DNA from: Actinernus sp. WN-2022
Taxonomy: Eukaryota > Cnidaria > Anthozoa > Actiniaria > Actinernidae
Reading direction: 5' to 3'
Length of the DNA: 64,000 bases
Assembly (NCBI GenBank): GCA_030867875.1
Contig: JAOWCC010000577.1
Span: 148,730,344 to 148,794,343 of the forward strand
In this document: positions 18,200 through 29,783 of the stretch, one piece after another
How positions within the stretch are numbered: the stretch's first letter is position 1
Layout: every line of letters starts with the position of its first letter
Translations under genes and position numbers: made by a program
Notes under the pieces: generated by a model
The model's input: the letters and a program-made list of their open reading frames with translations, nothing else
What the model was told of the DNA's origin: nothing
Database searches by the model: none

Positions 18200-18930
18200 C
18201 CCCGGCAGGGCCTTCTTCAACTCCACAAAACGTTTCGTGCAGTTGAAGAAGGCTTTGCTCCCAAGGTAGGAACAAATATAAAGGCTGGAACATCTGCAAA
18301 CTCTCTAATTCTTCCATCCCTTGTTGTCTTCAGCCACAACAAAGTAAAACAACAGCTGAATGTGAAAATGCTTGAAATTGCTAGCATTTTGCCATTTTTA
18401 TTCTGCAAAACACAACGTGCAATTTCCTAGGTGAATTGTTTTGTTCGGCCTGAGCGGAACTCTGTTTTCATCCTATTTTTCGAAAATCTTGGTGTAAAAG
18501 GCAAATACATGATGAGTCAATATCACAAACTTCGAGAGAAAACTTGTTTTTCATGCTGAAAGGTTTGGCTACATTTACTATGCCATTCATAGCATTGGTC
18601 AGTTCCTTTTTGCCAGGCAATACTCACTTCCAGTTTCGAACTTTCAATATTTTACCTTATATGAGAAGCACTATTAACTCTAACTGATGAAATAAGTCGG
18701 CATACGTGAATCTTTGGTCACGTTTTGGGGAACTTATTCCAGCTATTTCGAAATTAAAATATCTCGAAATCCTGAATATATCCGTCCTCTGAAATTAATT
18801 TGGAAAGACGAAAATCTAGAAAAATTCTTTTTTGGAATATGTCCCCAAAAAAACGCGCCATTATATGCTCTTTTGGATAATGGTTTGCTTTGTTAACTTG
18901 TTAGAGCGGGTTTTCGATGAGTGTTTCCGA
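18200..18930. other. Intergenic, no gene seen
   Basis: Short frames only, none with recognisable similarity. 'ccttcttcaactccacaaaa' and 'gttgaagaaggc' at 18211-18252 form a short inverted repeat. Confidence 0.4.
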
Positions 18931-18934
18931 TGAG

Positions 18935-19465
18935 TGCCAATCACAGGAGCAAGTAAACCACAATGAACCAATCAGGAGCAATTAAAACACAATGAGCCAA
19001 TCACAGGAGTAAGTAAAACACAATGAGCCAATTACAGGAGCAAGTAGAATACAATGAACCAATCACAGGAACAAGTAAAACACAATGAACCAATCACAGG
19101 AGCAAGTAAAACACAATGAAACCAATCAGGAGCAAGTAAAACACAATGAACCAATCAGGAGCAAGTAAAACACAATGAGCCAGTCACAGGAGTAAGTAAA
19201 ACACAATGAACCAATCACGAACTAAAGTAATATCCCATTTTCGCCTATATGCTTCACTTGGCACACACAAAGGTTTCAATACGAGACTCCGGGGTATATT
19301 CAATTTATTATATTCTTAAAGACTTAAATACATTTAATTACCCCGGAGCCTCATATTGAAACCTTTGTGTGTGCCAAGTGAAGCATATATCGACAGTGGG
19401 CTATTCAAGATTACTTGAACCAATCACGAGGCAAAGTAAACGAAATCGTGGAACCAATCAAATTC
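18935..19465. repeat. 31-35-bp CCAAT minisatellite with nested hairpin
   Basis: About ten units of 'gaaccaatcacaggagcaag' + 'taaaacacaat' at 18935-19215, and two degenerate ones at 19418-19465. The hairpin at 19228-19404 sits between them. A related fragment without hairpin lies at 39465-39560. Confidence 0.8.
19228..19404. mobile_element. Hairpin MITE, about 65-bp arms
   Basis: 'atgcttcacttggcacacac' pairs with 'gtgtgtgccaagtgaagcat'; the pairing continues through 'aaaggtttcaata(c/t)gag' and 'ctccggggta'. AT-rich loop of about 45 bp. Confidence 0.85.
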
Positions 19466-19538
19466 GAAAGCAATCACCTAATTACCGCTCTAACTACTGA
19501 TTTGGGACCCCCTTTCTCTCGCTCGCTTATAGCCTAAT

Positions 19539-19627
19539 TTTCAGACGGTACGTGGTCCTCTGTTCTCACTTCCTCCCCCGAGGAAGTTGAGAGCGAATAC
19601 TGAGGAGGACCTCGTACCGTCTGGAAA
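19539..19627. repeat. Hairpin, about 36-bp arms
   Basis: 'tttcagacggtacgtggtcc' pairs with 'ggacctcgtaccgtctggaaa', continuing to 'cttcctc'/'gaggaag' at the loop. Confidence 0.7.
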
Positions 19628-19789
19628 TCAGACTAGCTCGCTTCTAAAAGACAACAAAGAGGTTGCACTCGTGTAGCCAGACAGACAGCGATTGTTTATT
19701 GGCACTTTGTAAAAAGACTTTTACATGAGTGGGAGCTAGTACAATAATAATAGTAGACTAAATAAAAACGAAAAGCTAGCTATCTAAGG

Positions 19790-20110
19790 CAGTGCCTTTT
19801 TTCTCTTTTGGAAGCAATCATAAATATATTTCGAAATAGTTTTCATTAATTTTCTTGGTAGATTTATTAGTAGCCTAAATTGCTTGTCAGTTAGGTGTCG
19901 AAATTGGAGGATGTTATGTTCTCGCAGATCTTTAGTCAATTCGTTGCCTTTTTAGGTCAGTGTACAATCCACAATTGGTGAGAAAATGTTTTTCATCCTT
20001 TTCAATGGTACAAAAAGGGCACCGCCTCTCTTCGGGGGGAGGTAAGGGCGTACATGTCTCCCCTTTTCAATCATTAAATTATGATTTTAGTTAGTGAAAT
20101 TCGGTGTTTT
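19790..20110 (-). pseudogene. Non-LTR retrotransposon 3' fragment (zinc-motif tail)
   Basis: Minus-strand translation gives R-R-C-P-F-C-T-I-E-K-D-E-K-H-F-L then N-C-G-L-Y, a C-x2-C...H-x4-C pattern common at the end of cnidarian LINE polyproteins. After a frameshift, ELTKDLREHNILQF and LPRKLMKTISKYI follow to a stop. At least two frame breaks; 5' truncated. Inactive remnant. Confidence 0.65.
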
Positions 20111-20119
20111 ATGTTCTTT

Positions 20120-21540
20120 ATTTGTAAGAGATAATCCTCTAGCGCGACCTCTGTTTTAAAGGTACGGAACTTCTTAATTTGTTTTGCTGGTTAGAGTTAT
20201 TTCTATTGTCATTAAACAAGCTAGAGAGGCATTCTTGTCTTCCATATCTCTGGCTCATTCGAGAAATACCTTTGGAAACACCTTGAGTTCAGGATTTGAT
20301 CGAACCCCCTTTCGAACAAATCGAAACCCCCCAACAGAATCCTGGACTGATCTGCCCCAGTTTGACGGAGGCCGAGTACGTGGTACAAATCCTTAAACTG
20401 TACTTCAGCCGTCTCCTCTGGTTCAGGCTACAAATCCTATGCATTAGAGAACACCACGTCTTACCGAGTAGAGGGAACAAAGTTCCTTGATTAAACTGAG
20501 TTTAGTCTAGGATGAACGCCAATCGGGCTAGTGCGCAAACCTGCAAAATTGCATCGTGTATATTGAAATTATGACAGCTTCTCTATTTTTGTTTCAATAC
20601 GACCGGTATTAAACGTGAGAAAACCCACGGCAGCGGAGTGAGCGGGATATTCCTATATGATGTGTTATCCCCTGAATTACCAGCCTGAAAGTGCATTACT
20701 TCGATGGTCTTCTATTGAATTTATGAACATCAACCAATGAAATTACGAGAAAGAATAGTAGACAATTGACACATTTTTACGTCCCTTGCCGTTCAGCCCT
20801 TTCCTTCTTATCTGGAGCATTATTACTTAAATGGGTTGAACCCAATCACATTAGCCGGTTTAAGTTTATTTCCTTATAAATTTAATGTTGTGAGTTGAAC
20901 CTAATATTTGCGAGTCGGATGGTTATAATGGCAACCACTTAGACTCATCAAACAGGACACTGATTCAAGACTAGGAACAAACAAGCGAAAGGAATTCGAT
21001 TCAGACGACTCAAAACGAAGAAAACATCCAAACCCCTTTTTCTCCACCTCCCGTCAATTCTCGAGTCATATTCAATAACGCCTAGAATGCAAAGACGTTT
21101 CGTGCTGGGGTTCAAAAGCGAAAGAATGCAAACAAAACACAAGCTAATGATCGTATTCTCTCGCTTACTAATCCTCTTTGAAACGCCTGCTTTGCAAACT
21201 GAATAACGCCTGAATTCTACACTGGTATCGCAAACATACCGTTACCAAGCAACACTTTCGCCTATCTCAGTTTCCGGCTCACCTGCGGGTTGCGAAAGAG
21301 CAATTATTAAACCTCCGATATCTGAGCGTTAGTTTAAACGTCATAAGAAGTAACCTGATGAGCACTGAAAAAAGAGGTAGGGAAAAGTAGAAGTCTTTCG
21401 TAACGATGGGAATTAAGTCAGTTGTGTATATGACGGGAAAATATGATAAACTTTTTTCTAAATAAATTATGTGCTTGAGGTGATTTGTGATATCTAATTT
21501 TCTCTATAAAATAAATCGTTTATTTGTTATAGCAGGCTGA
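20120..21540. other. Intergenic, no gene seen
   Basis: Short frames of fewer than 75 codons with no recognised similarity or splice context. Confidence 0.4.
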
Positions 21541-21544
21541 GTAT

Positions 21545-21770
21545 TACAGCTTACAGCTGGTGGAGGCCTGCTTTTACTCCTCATCGGCACTCCCCACTAC
21601 GTTAACTGTTTTGGACACACTACACTCGACTCACGGTTGATTTTTACGGGAGGGAGGAAAACCGGAGAACCCGGAGAAAAATCCTAGCATGGTGCCCGAG
21701 CCGGGAATCGAACCCGGGACCGCAGCGGTGAGAGGCGAGTGTTTTATCGCTGCGCCAACCTGCGAGTACC
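21545..21770 (-). mobile_element. tRNA-derived SINE (family 1)
   Basis: On the minus strand the head has an A-box ('tggcgcagcgataaaac') and a perfect B-box (GGTTCGATTCC within 21703-21716), then a body with 'ttctccgggttctccggttt' and 'cctccctccc'. The same body occurs at 26607-26850, 40553-40795 and 44445-44711. Mobilised in trans by a LINE (family knowledge). Confidence 0.8.
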
Positions 21771-21902
21771 CATTGTACTTCTCATCTTCGTCAACTGGAT
21801 TGAATTTCACTTATATCCAGTCTTGTTGTAGTTGTTAATTGTTTTACGGATGATCTCAACAAAATACGCCGATTAGTTCCTTGAACGTTCTGACTCGGGT
21901 AA

Positions 21903-22646
21903 TTATATTAATACAATAACCCGGGTTGGACTTGCGCCTCGAGTTCGTGTGTCGCTCGTAAACATGTTTACAGCTTGTTCATAAGAAGGTGGAGGATCGA
22001 AAACATCTTCATCCACTGCTTCTCTAACGATATTTCTGCTTGGGAAAAGTCTCCTGGGTCCAGATAACGATTCCGAAGTACTTGGTCGTTGTAGTGTTGT
22101 GGATCCGCAAGGTGATGGGGTCTCAGTTATATCCGTAACGACACATGTCATCAAGCTTGTCTGACTAGAGTTCAAGCTTAAATTATTATGAGATGATAAA
22201 AGTGTAGCAGGAGATTTCTCCATGGCGAAATCAGGAATAACACAAGCCACGGTGTCGAGTGAAATCCTCCGTAAATCTGAGTTTGCGCCACCAAATCGAC
22301 TGGTGTTATCACCTCTATATGTACGGCAAAGCGAAAACGACATCATGAAAACACCCACGAGAAATAAACCAATCGATAGAAAGCGCAAAACCTTTGCTAT
22401 GTTCAGCTCGCGCTTGTGCTCAGAGCAATCTCCACAATCTTCTAGGACTATGTACGCAAATGAAGCCATAACGAAGCAACCTATGATAAGCATGAATCCA
22501 AAAACCAACATAAGCTTGTTGAGAACTCGTTTGGCTTTCGTGCCTGAGTTTCGGTGACTGGTGGTACCATCGTCATCATTCTCGTGGTCTGTGCTTTCGG
22601 AGGTTTGATTTGCGATGGCTGGCGTAATCTGCACGCTGTGGAACAT
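21903..22646 (-). CDS. Two-pass membrane protein with PPxY motif
   Basis: Single-exon frame of 247 residues from ATG (22646) to stop. Residues 1-44 are polar and acidic (HENDDDG). Two hydrophobic segments follow at about 45-68 (LMLVFGFMLIIGCFVMASF) and 86-107 (VLRFLSIGLFLVGVFMMSF), with a short loop holding CGDC (71-74). The remaining 140 residues are Ser/Thr-rich and presumably cytosolic, with PPPSYEQA at 218-225. PPxY motifs bind WW domains of NEDD4-type ubiquitin ligases, which often control trafficking of such proteins. The two-TM plus PPxY-tail layout resembles the TMEM51/TMEM171 kind of protein, but I do not recognise an orthologue. Length, bias-free composition and ordered architecture argue that it is real. 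An upstream untranslated exon cannot be excluded. Confidence 0.72.
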   Translation of the reverse strand: MFHSVQITPAIANQTSESTDHENDDDGTTSHRNSGTKAKRVLNKLMLVFGFMLIIGCFVMASFAYIVLEDCGDCSEHKRELNIAKVLRFLSIGLFLVGVFMMSFSLCRTYRGDNTSRFGGANSDLRRISLDTVACVIPDFAMEKSPATLLSSHNNLSLNSSQTSLMTCVVTDITETPSPCGSTTLQRPSTSESLSGPRRLFPSRNIVREAVDEDVFDPPPSYEQAVNMFTSDTRTRGASPTRVIVLI

Positions 22647-22649
22647 CGT

Positions 22650-24160
22650 TGGCTATATTTTACGGCCCAGTTTGCTCATTATATCTCCACAAAGAACAAG
22701 CAGAAAGTGTGCTTTTTCAGTCCGATCCGTCCTCCTCCTACTAGACGTCGGTACTAGGGTATGTCATGACTTCATGCATACTTCCACGTTTCTCGCGATC
22801 CCAGGACCTCACGTAACGCAAGCGGAAGTTAGTATATACACGTACACGTCCATGTGCATGCTTGAGACGTGAGCAGATCTTACAACACGGTTATAAACGC
22901 CTACTGAGTGTTACTAGTTTTTAGCCAAGCCAAATACCATGACGCACGTCGTTAGCTTTCTGCCGCTTGATTATTTGCCATTGTTTGGTGATTCAATAAA
23001 GGTTGGACTATCGTCAATGCGCCACTATTAAAGTCTTTAAAAGCCCATCACGTTGACAGGTGTATCGATTAGATTAGAGTATAGCAAGTAGAACCCATTC
23101 TTAATTAATTTTATAGGGCATTTATCCAATGACGCCGAAATAACCAACACGAGTTAAAAATTTCATTAAGATTTAATAACCTGCTTGTACGCGTAATTTC
23201 CGTACTTTTCAACTGTTCAGTTTTGCGGAGATGAAAACATTTATAATGACATTCGATTCACTGTAAAAACGATTAATATTTGCAATGAAACACTACTAAA
23301 CGGAAAGAATAAGACTACCGATTTTAAAAGGCATCATCATATTCATGGGGTAAAGTCTACTGAAGGAGATTTTTTGTACTCTTACATAGTCAGCGTCAAA
23401 CGAAGATAGTTGGCCGTGCCAGCCGAAATATTGTTTTTATGTGAATAACCTACTTGTGGCATTGAAATATAAATATGATATTTATCCATGGCTAACACCC
23501 GCACGTATCTGTCTGTCTCAAGAAGCGAACAGTGCTCGACTGAATGGCTCGAGGAAAGATATCGATATCAGTTCGTATTTCAAAGCCACAAAGTAGGTAT
23601 TGTCTTTGTAATCCTTCGAATCTTTTCTTTTAGGGAACCGCCGATTCGCTGATATCTGTCGTCTGGCGGAAAGCAAATATCGGGTAATCACCGCATGAGA
23701 TAAGTTTATGATGGGTTATAATATATTATATTCCCAAACCATTCAATCAGTCTTGCATCGTTTATTATTATTTACACAATTTTTGATGATTATATAGATT
23801 CCATCTAAGGTGATCCGGTTCTTTTACTTCGTTGATGTAGTCCGGCGCCGAAGAACTGAGCTGAATAATAGGAAACACATGAAAGTAGAGCCGTCCGGGA
23901 TAAGTAAAAAAAACTGTTTAGTGCGTTCCTCAGAGGGTCACATCATTACTACATTTGCAGCCTTTCTCCTAGGCGTAGATCCTAACCGACTGAAGATATA
24001 CAATTACAAGGACCAACGATCACGAGGCTAGCTGTTACCGAATAATTCGTATCATTTCTGCAGCTGTAAGTTTAAACACGAGATAATTTGTTTTCAAAGA
24101 TAAAAGGGAGAAATTGCGTTTACACTTTGCTTACCAGTAGATATCACGAGAGAATATCGA
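22650..24160. other. Intergenic, no gene seen
   Basis: Contains upstream sequence of the PPxY gene and AT-rich DNA. The longest frames (67-85 codons) overlap that gene's 5' side on the other strand and show no family features. Confidence 0.4.
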
Positions 24161-24164
24161 ACAG

Positions 24165-24165
24165 A

Positions 24166-24227
<62 letters not shown>

Positions 24228-24246
24228 ATAATAATAATAATAATAA
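24165..24246. repeat. (TAG)n/(TAA)n microsatellite
   Basis: About twenty 'tag' triplets followed by about seven 'taa' triplets. Confidence 0.95.
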
Positions 24247-24341
24247 TTGAACGAATAAAAAGTTAAACTAAACAGGGATTAAAAAAAATATATTGATAAA
24301 AAATCATGAACTTCACTTTATGTACTGTTTAAAACACGAAC

Positions 24342-24412
24342 AGCAGTGTTTTATCAAGTTAAGAAATTCGAGGGCGAAGCCCGAATTTTTAGACTTGATG
24401 AAACACGTGCTG
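24342..24412. repeat. Hairpin, about 30-bp arms
   Basis: 'gtgttttatcaagttaagaa' and 'attcgagggc' pair with 'gcccgaattt' and 'ttagacttgatgaaacac'. Confidence 0.6.
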
Positions 24413-24419
24413 TGAGTGT

Positions 24420-26100
24420 TTTAAACGGCTTCAAAAACGCTTTAAGAATGCAATGAAAGAAAGACGCACATCTCAAGGGAACGGTTACTTAATGAACCAT
24501 TGAACCTTTGTATTCACAACGCCATGCAAAATATTCGAGTAATCACCGCTTGCAATTACGAACATCTCAAGGAAATGACATGAAGAAATTACCATACTAT
24601 GTTCAGTTTGAAGCGGCGTTTCGCAATGCAAGAAGAACCAGCTGCACTTGAAGGATTTGGTGTCGTGGTTTACCTCGATAAAGTTCAAGACTTGGAAAGC
24701 GATGTGACTGACATCACGGCAGACTCTATATTTTTGACTCCGGCACAAAATATGTAAGTTTAATGCACGTTTTTATTATTTTACGGCTTTGAGTTTGGTT
24801 TAATAATTGGAACTAAACAGTGGCTCGGTAAACAAGTAATGGTAGTTGGATAACTTCATTTAAAAAATATTATCTGTGTATCTCGGTAGTCTGCTGATAT
24901 TAGTAAATTTAGTGCAAAATTTATTATCTTATCTTCCGTGTACTTTTTGCTATCTTTGGGTCTTTATCAGTGAATTCTTAATTAGGATGAAACTTTATAT
25001 AAAATTTCATGTTAATTAGTATTCTTTATGTAAAACGTTCATCCTAATTAGCAATTCAATGAGAAAGCTGAAACATCAATCGAAATTCCATTGTCTCAAT
25101 CATTAACTCCGTTTCCCCCTGGGACAGAATTCAAATCCCTCCGCGGGCCTTTTAGAATGATGAGATTTTATCAGGTATAAAGAAGCATGCACGTGACTGA
25201 TTTGCTTCATCTGATTGGACAAAATGCTTATTAATTATTCATGAGTTTTTGAAAGGTCCATTAACAAATAGCTTTTAAACTAGATAAACAGGTGGAATTT
25301 CTAATGTCAATGATATTTAAGCCGTTCCATTATTTTATGGCGTGATATATGTAAAAGGGGTCGCGGTTTAGAAGTTGTGGTTTCCTTTTGGGCCAACACC
25401 TGGAGTTGGTTATTCAGGCTTCGTGTTACGCCGTTAGGATCGTTGACACGGCCACTTGTTCAAACATGGCCAATTTTCAATGTAAGGAAACGAGATCTTT
25501 TCAGTTATTGCATGCTATTTGCCTGCGCTAGGATTGGCTTTTACTCAGTGAAATTTCATGATCATGCAGTGTAGAAAGTCGCGGGACGTCTTGAAAAACA
25601 TATAACATAGAAATAAGGGCGGTTGCCATTTCAACGAACCGACTTGTCTGATCTGCCAGTTCTCAAATGGAACGCGTCAGTTTCTCAGTATGACAGACTA
25701 CTGGTCGTACTCAGGGAGAACTAGCCAGTGACATAAGAAACCACGACGGCATAAATATATATGCAGTCGTACTGAATAATTTGGCTGTTGTCTCGGCACA
25801 AACACAACGTAAAAACGGCGAGATTTACGTGTGAAAAAGAGATCCGCCCAGTCCAAACCGCACCTGATAAAAGTAAAGCTCCCTAAGATATGCCTGTTTC
25901 AAAAAGGTTGTGCGATCAGAAGCAACACTGTGTAACAAGCCGAGACCGGAACGCAGAACTGAGCTGTCAAAAATATAACTCGACGCCGAGTCTGCATGAC
26001 TTTCAACATACTCCTTTATCTTATGTTGATCAAATGATTGTACAACTGTTATTGAAAATGAAGAATACGAAAGAGAAAGAAAAGAAACAAGAGTAGCAAA
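24420..26100. other. Intergenic, no gene seen
   Basis: Only short frames. A small inverted repeat ('aattaggatgaaa' ... 'gttcatcctaatt') lies near 24980-25050. Confidence 0.35.
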
Positions 26101-26102
26101 AC

Positions 26103-26175
26103 ATGACCAAGGATTCGAACCCACGACCTCAAATTTTCCAAGTGAGCTATTAATTATCACGCACAAGTTTGACAT
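26103..26175 (-). repeat. tRNA-like SINE fragment
   Basis: The minus strand carries a perfect B-box (GGTTCGAATCC) downstream of 'gtgcgtgataattaatagct'. The acceptor-stem ends do not pair convincingly, so not called as a tRNA gene. Confidence 0.4.
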
Positions 26176-26606
26176 CAGTTTAATTACTCGGGCCAGACCG
26201 AGTTCTGATTGGAGCAACACGTGACAGATTTAAGTTATTTACATAACTTATATAACACAGTGAAAACAAGATGGCGAAGACCCAGGAGAGGTTATTAAAG
26301 TCCGTCGCAGAGGAAATTTGTCTCAAATTTGGAGTTCCATTTCTCAAATGGAAACAGCTTAATGTTTTATTTAACTTCATTCGTGGGAAAGGCTTCCAAT
26401 AGGCTCAGGATATTTCAACTGGCGCCCTTGTCGGAGCCGAAGGACTTTTTTTACGCAGAGACTTATTCGACACGACGAACACCACACAACATTAGAAAAA
26501 CAGATGCCCTCGTTCTCCCCTCCACTGAGTACTCGTTCCAGCTCGTCCGCGCGAGCGAGAATCTGGCGAAACTTGCCTATCGGCATAAAAAAAGCTCTGA
26601 ATTTTA

Positions 26607-26850
26607 ACCGGACCTGAAACAATGGGCTGATCAAAGTCAGGACCCGGCTAAATCACATATCGCATTGGAATTTAGCGTGTTTGGTTTTGCACTGTTGCGG
26701 AGAAAGGAAAACCTGAGAATCCGGAGAAAACTCCTCGGAGCAAGGGCGAGATACCAACAAACTCAACTCACAAATGGCGCCGCGATCGGCATCGACTGAA
26801 TCCCGCGGGTCGATCACAGAGCCGGAACCGGAAGCGGTCACCACTTTCGC
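26607..26850 (-). mobile_element. tRNA-derived SINE (family 1), diverged
   Basis: Shares 'gctgatca(a/t)agtcaggacc', 'cggctaaa', 'attggaatttagcg' and 'accaacaaactcaactcaca' with 40553-40795. The B-box is degenerate. Confidence 0.7.
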
Positions 26851-26859
26851 CAATCCGGC

Positions 26860-28090
26860 ATCCGGCTGAAATTTAAACACGGTAGCCAAGCTTGTGAATT
26901 TATTTTCTTAATGTAAATACCTATCAAAAAACATTTAATACCATACATTTTGCCAAAAAATAATCCAGAATCATAAAACAATATTTGTAGTATAGCTGGT
27001 CACGGTAAGTTATTGCAGTAACGTTAACCTTACTTACTACGTAAAAACGAATCAATAATGTCAGTAAAAAAAACGCGTGTCAAACGCTGGATAACAGACG
27101 TTGAGCTGGAACTCCAGTTGGGACTAACATAAACAACAAATCAGCTTATTCTTGACAACATTTTAAACCTACAATGTTTCTACATATTGTGCGTGAAAAA
27201 TAAACCGGCTACTCTTTTCATGAACGTAATCAGTATTGTGATGACTCATCTGAATTTACAAAAAAAATATTGAGACGCTTGCGTGCTGTTAAATATTAAA
27301 GTACGTATACCAATTATACCTATAATTACTCGTTGCAGCCTTATTTCAGATTTCACCCTGAACTCAGTTCGGTGCCATGAGTCTTACAATCATGATATAG
27401 ACGCTTTCTAGGAAATGTTCAACGTCTCTTTCAAGCATGATCAGTTCTATTCTAGTTACTACCATTTGCTGAATTGTTCAAACAAAAATGATACAAGCCA
27501 CAATGATACAAGGGTTAATGTTAATGTTCTCCTTGTTGTCCGTTCATCAGGAAATACTCATCTGTGAAAAACTGCCAGCAAGTCTTGAACATGCGCAGTC
27601 ACTCCTGGATTTGGCTTGCCGTAAGGCTGTGTTACATCGCCGGCGGTTCTGCACGGCTTGTTCAAATATTGCAGCATGAGCCTGTAGCCACAGCGATACC
27701 TTAATAGCAGAGGTAAGACAGCAACTAAGGTCTTTCTCGACAAACGGGACGATCCACTGCCGCAGCGACACAGGCCAAGTTTCTTCTAGCTTGGTGCACT
27801 CACAGGTATATTTCTTACGCTTGTCCATTAACACTGCGCATTAAGACATTGAGCAGGAATCGTTGATTGCCTTTTGTAGATATAGGATAAATATGAGATA
27901 TGTACAAGAACCGTCGGCAGTCAGCGACGATTTCTGAATTTTGTTGTGGGTTGCACCGACTTGCAGGACTGAAAGTGAGATTTCAGTTAGTCAGTTCTCC
28001 TGCCAAGGCGTCATCGCGCGCGCATCACACGTGGCTCACGCAAGCGGCATAGCAGCTTTGAGTTGGTCTATGACGCTTTGCAAGTTTTAA
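26860..28090. other. Intergenic, no supported gene
   Basis: A 95-codon minus-strand frame (27834-27547) overlaps a 63-codon plus-strand frame. Neither shows a known motif or flanking splice signals I trust. Confidence 0.35.
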
Positions 28091-28091
28091 G

Positions 28092-28469
28092 GACTAGCCA
28101 CAGGCTAACCATACTCCCATTTTGTGTATTTGTCACTGATGTTTTAATAATCCATTATTTATCTTCTCGCTGCTTCGCAGCTCGCTGATGAGATGAGCCA
28201 CAGGAAGCCCGAGCTATATGTAAACAAACCTGAACCACAGGAAACACGAGCTGTATTATGAGCGCGCGCTAAATCAACACGCTCACAGCAGAATCAAGTC
28301 AAAAGGTACCCTGGTTCCAGAGGTTTTCTAGAGAGAACAGCAGCGGCGAAAGAGCCGCGAAGCGGCGATCAGCGAGCTGCGAAGCAGCGAAAAGAGAAAT
28401 AATGGATCATTAAAACATCAGTGACAAATACACAAAATGGGAGGATGCATGGTTAGCCTGCGGACTAGC
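28092..28469. mobile_element. Inverted-repeat element, about 100-bp arms
   Basis: Arms 28092-28190 and 28369-28469 share 'cattttgtgtatttgtcact', 'gatgttttaat(a/g)atccatta' and 'cgctgcttcgcagctcgctg' in inverted order. Related debris ('cagcgagct', 'cctggttccagaggtttt'-like) is at 34735-34945. Confidence 0.8.
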
Positions 28470-28619
28470 TAATGGTCAATTGGAGCATTTTTTTACGGCG
28501 AGCATGAGCAACATATTATAAGCTTATATTTACCATCGCCGCGAGCATCAAGCATTGTCATGACTAGCACAGCGTTAGAGCACTTTAAACTAAGCGAAGG
28601 CTAAAAACGACGAACGCAA

Positions 28620-28990
28620 ATGATCAACTTGCGTTATCAACTCAGTTTTGTTTGGACATCCCGCACTTGCATGGACTTGCGACGATGGACTTGCGCTAAC
28701 TCATAGCTGCGTTGACTTTGATCGAACTCAAATTCGCATGCGAGTCGACGCAAGTTTTTCACCGTTGGCCACTCAACGCAAGTTGAGTGCAAGTCGAAAG
28801 TGGTAAAGAAATGCATTCATCAATGAAATTTATGGGTGATTTTAACTAAACAGCATGAAAGTGGCTTTTTATGGCTAAACTTGTGTTAACTTGCGACCTA
28901 ACTTGCGAGTCCGTTTGGCCACCGATCCACAACAAGTCTGAGCTCAGTCGAAATTTGTGTTGACTTGTGTCGACTTGCGAGTTCGTTTGG
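28620..28990. repeat. Degenerate repeat built on 'acttgcg'
   Basis: 'acttgcg(a/t)' or its inverse 'cgcaagt' occurs about a dozen times in both orientations in 370 bp. Period irregular. No ORF. Confidence 0.5.
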
Positions 28991-29365
28991 ACAAGTCTTA
29001 AGAGAAATAAGTATTCTCTTGTTGCATTTTAATTTCCATTTTTTTGTGATGGAAGGCGACTGATCGAGACACCTCGCCTTCCCACGGCGCGTTGCAACTT
29101 GTCTGCATGCTCGACACAGACAGCTCAAGTTCAGTAGCTCTGTATCAAAGGCAACCAAGAGACCATCATCATCTGGGCAACTCAACTCAAAGGCAACTCA
29201 TGCGTTGGTAAAATCCTGCCTACGCCGCTCTTGTTCACTCAGTTCCTGATTAGTGCACAGGGGAATAAAACTGAAACGGGAATTTGATGAGCTAGGTAGA
29301 GAATCTTTATTTCAGTAATTGTATTAATTTCGGGGTACGGGGTTTCACGACAGGTAGCCCAAAAT

Positions 29366-29640
29366 TACGATAACAAGAGAATGTATGGAAATTTCACTAT
29401 TATTGCTAAAACCTTCACTTTCCCTTGTAGTTAGTTATTAATCCTGGGCAGTTTAGCCTCGATTCAGGGTGGTTTTTGATTTTTAGATTTTCTCCCTCTG
29501 AGAAGCTAACTGCCCAGGAATCGCCATAGACGTTAACGGTAATAACTACAAGGGAAAGCGAAGGTTTTTGAAACATTTTATTAGATTTAAGAGCATCACA
29601 GCGATAATAGTGAAATTTCCATACATTCTCTTGTAATCGC
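29366..29640. mobile_element. Inverted-repeat MITE
   Basis: 'acaagagaatgtatggaaat' / 'atttccatacattctcttgt' ends, with 'aaccttcactttcccttgta' / 'tacaagggaaagcgaaggtt' inside and 'cctgggcagtt'/'aactgcccagg' at the core. Confidence 0.85.
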
Positions 29641-29783
29641 TTTATACAAAACGTAAGCTTGTGCTATCTGTGGTTTCACTGAAGTGCATTCCGAAGTGGT
29701 TCATCTAATAATATATAACAGGCACTAGGTGTACTAGGTGTATTTTATGTTGTACTTTTTGTGTGATTTTTAGAGTGTGATTT

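Noticed and set aside
22222..22557. 111-codon plus-strand frame
   Set aside because: Shadow of the PPxY membrane-protein gene on the minus strand.
26103..26175. tRNA gene on the minus strand
   Set aside because: A perfect B-box is present, but the arms do not fold into a convincing cloverleaf; treated as SINE debris.
27547..27834. 95-codon minus-strand frame and overlapping 63-codon plus-strand frame
   Set aside because: No recognised motif and no way to choose a strand; could be a repeat. Not called as a gene.
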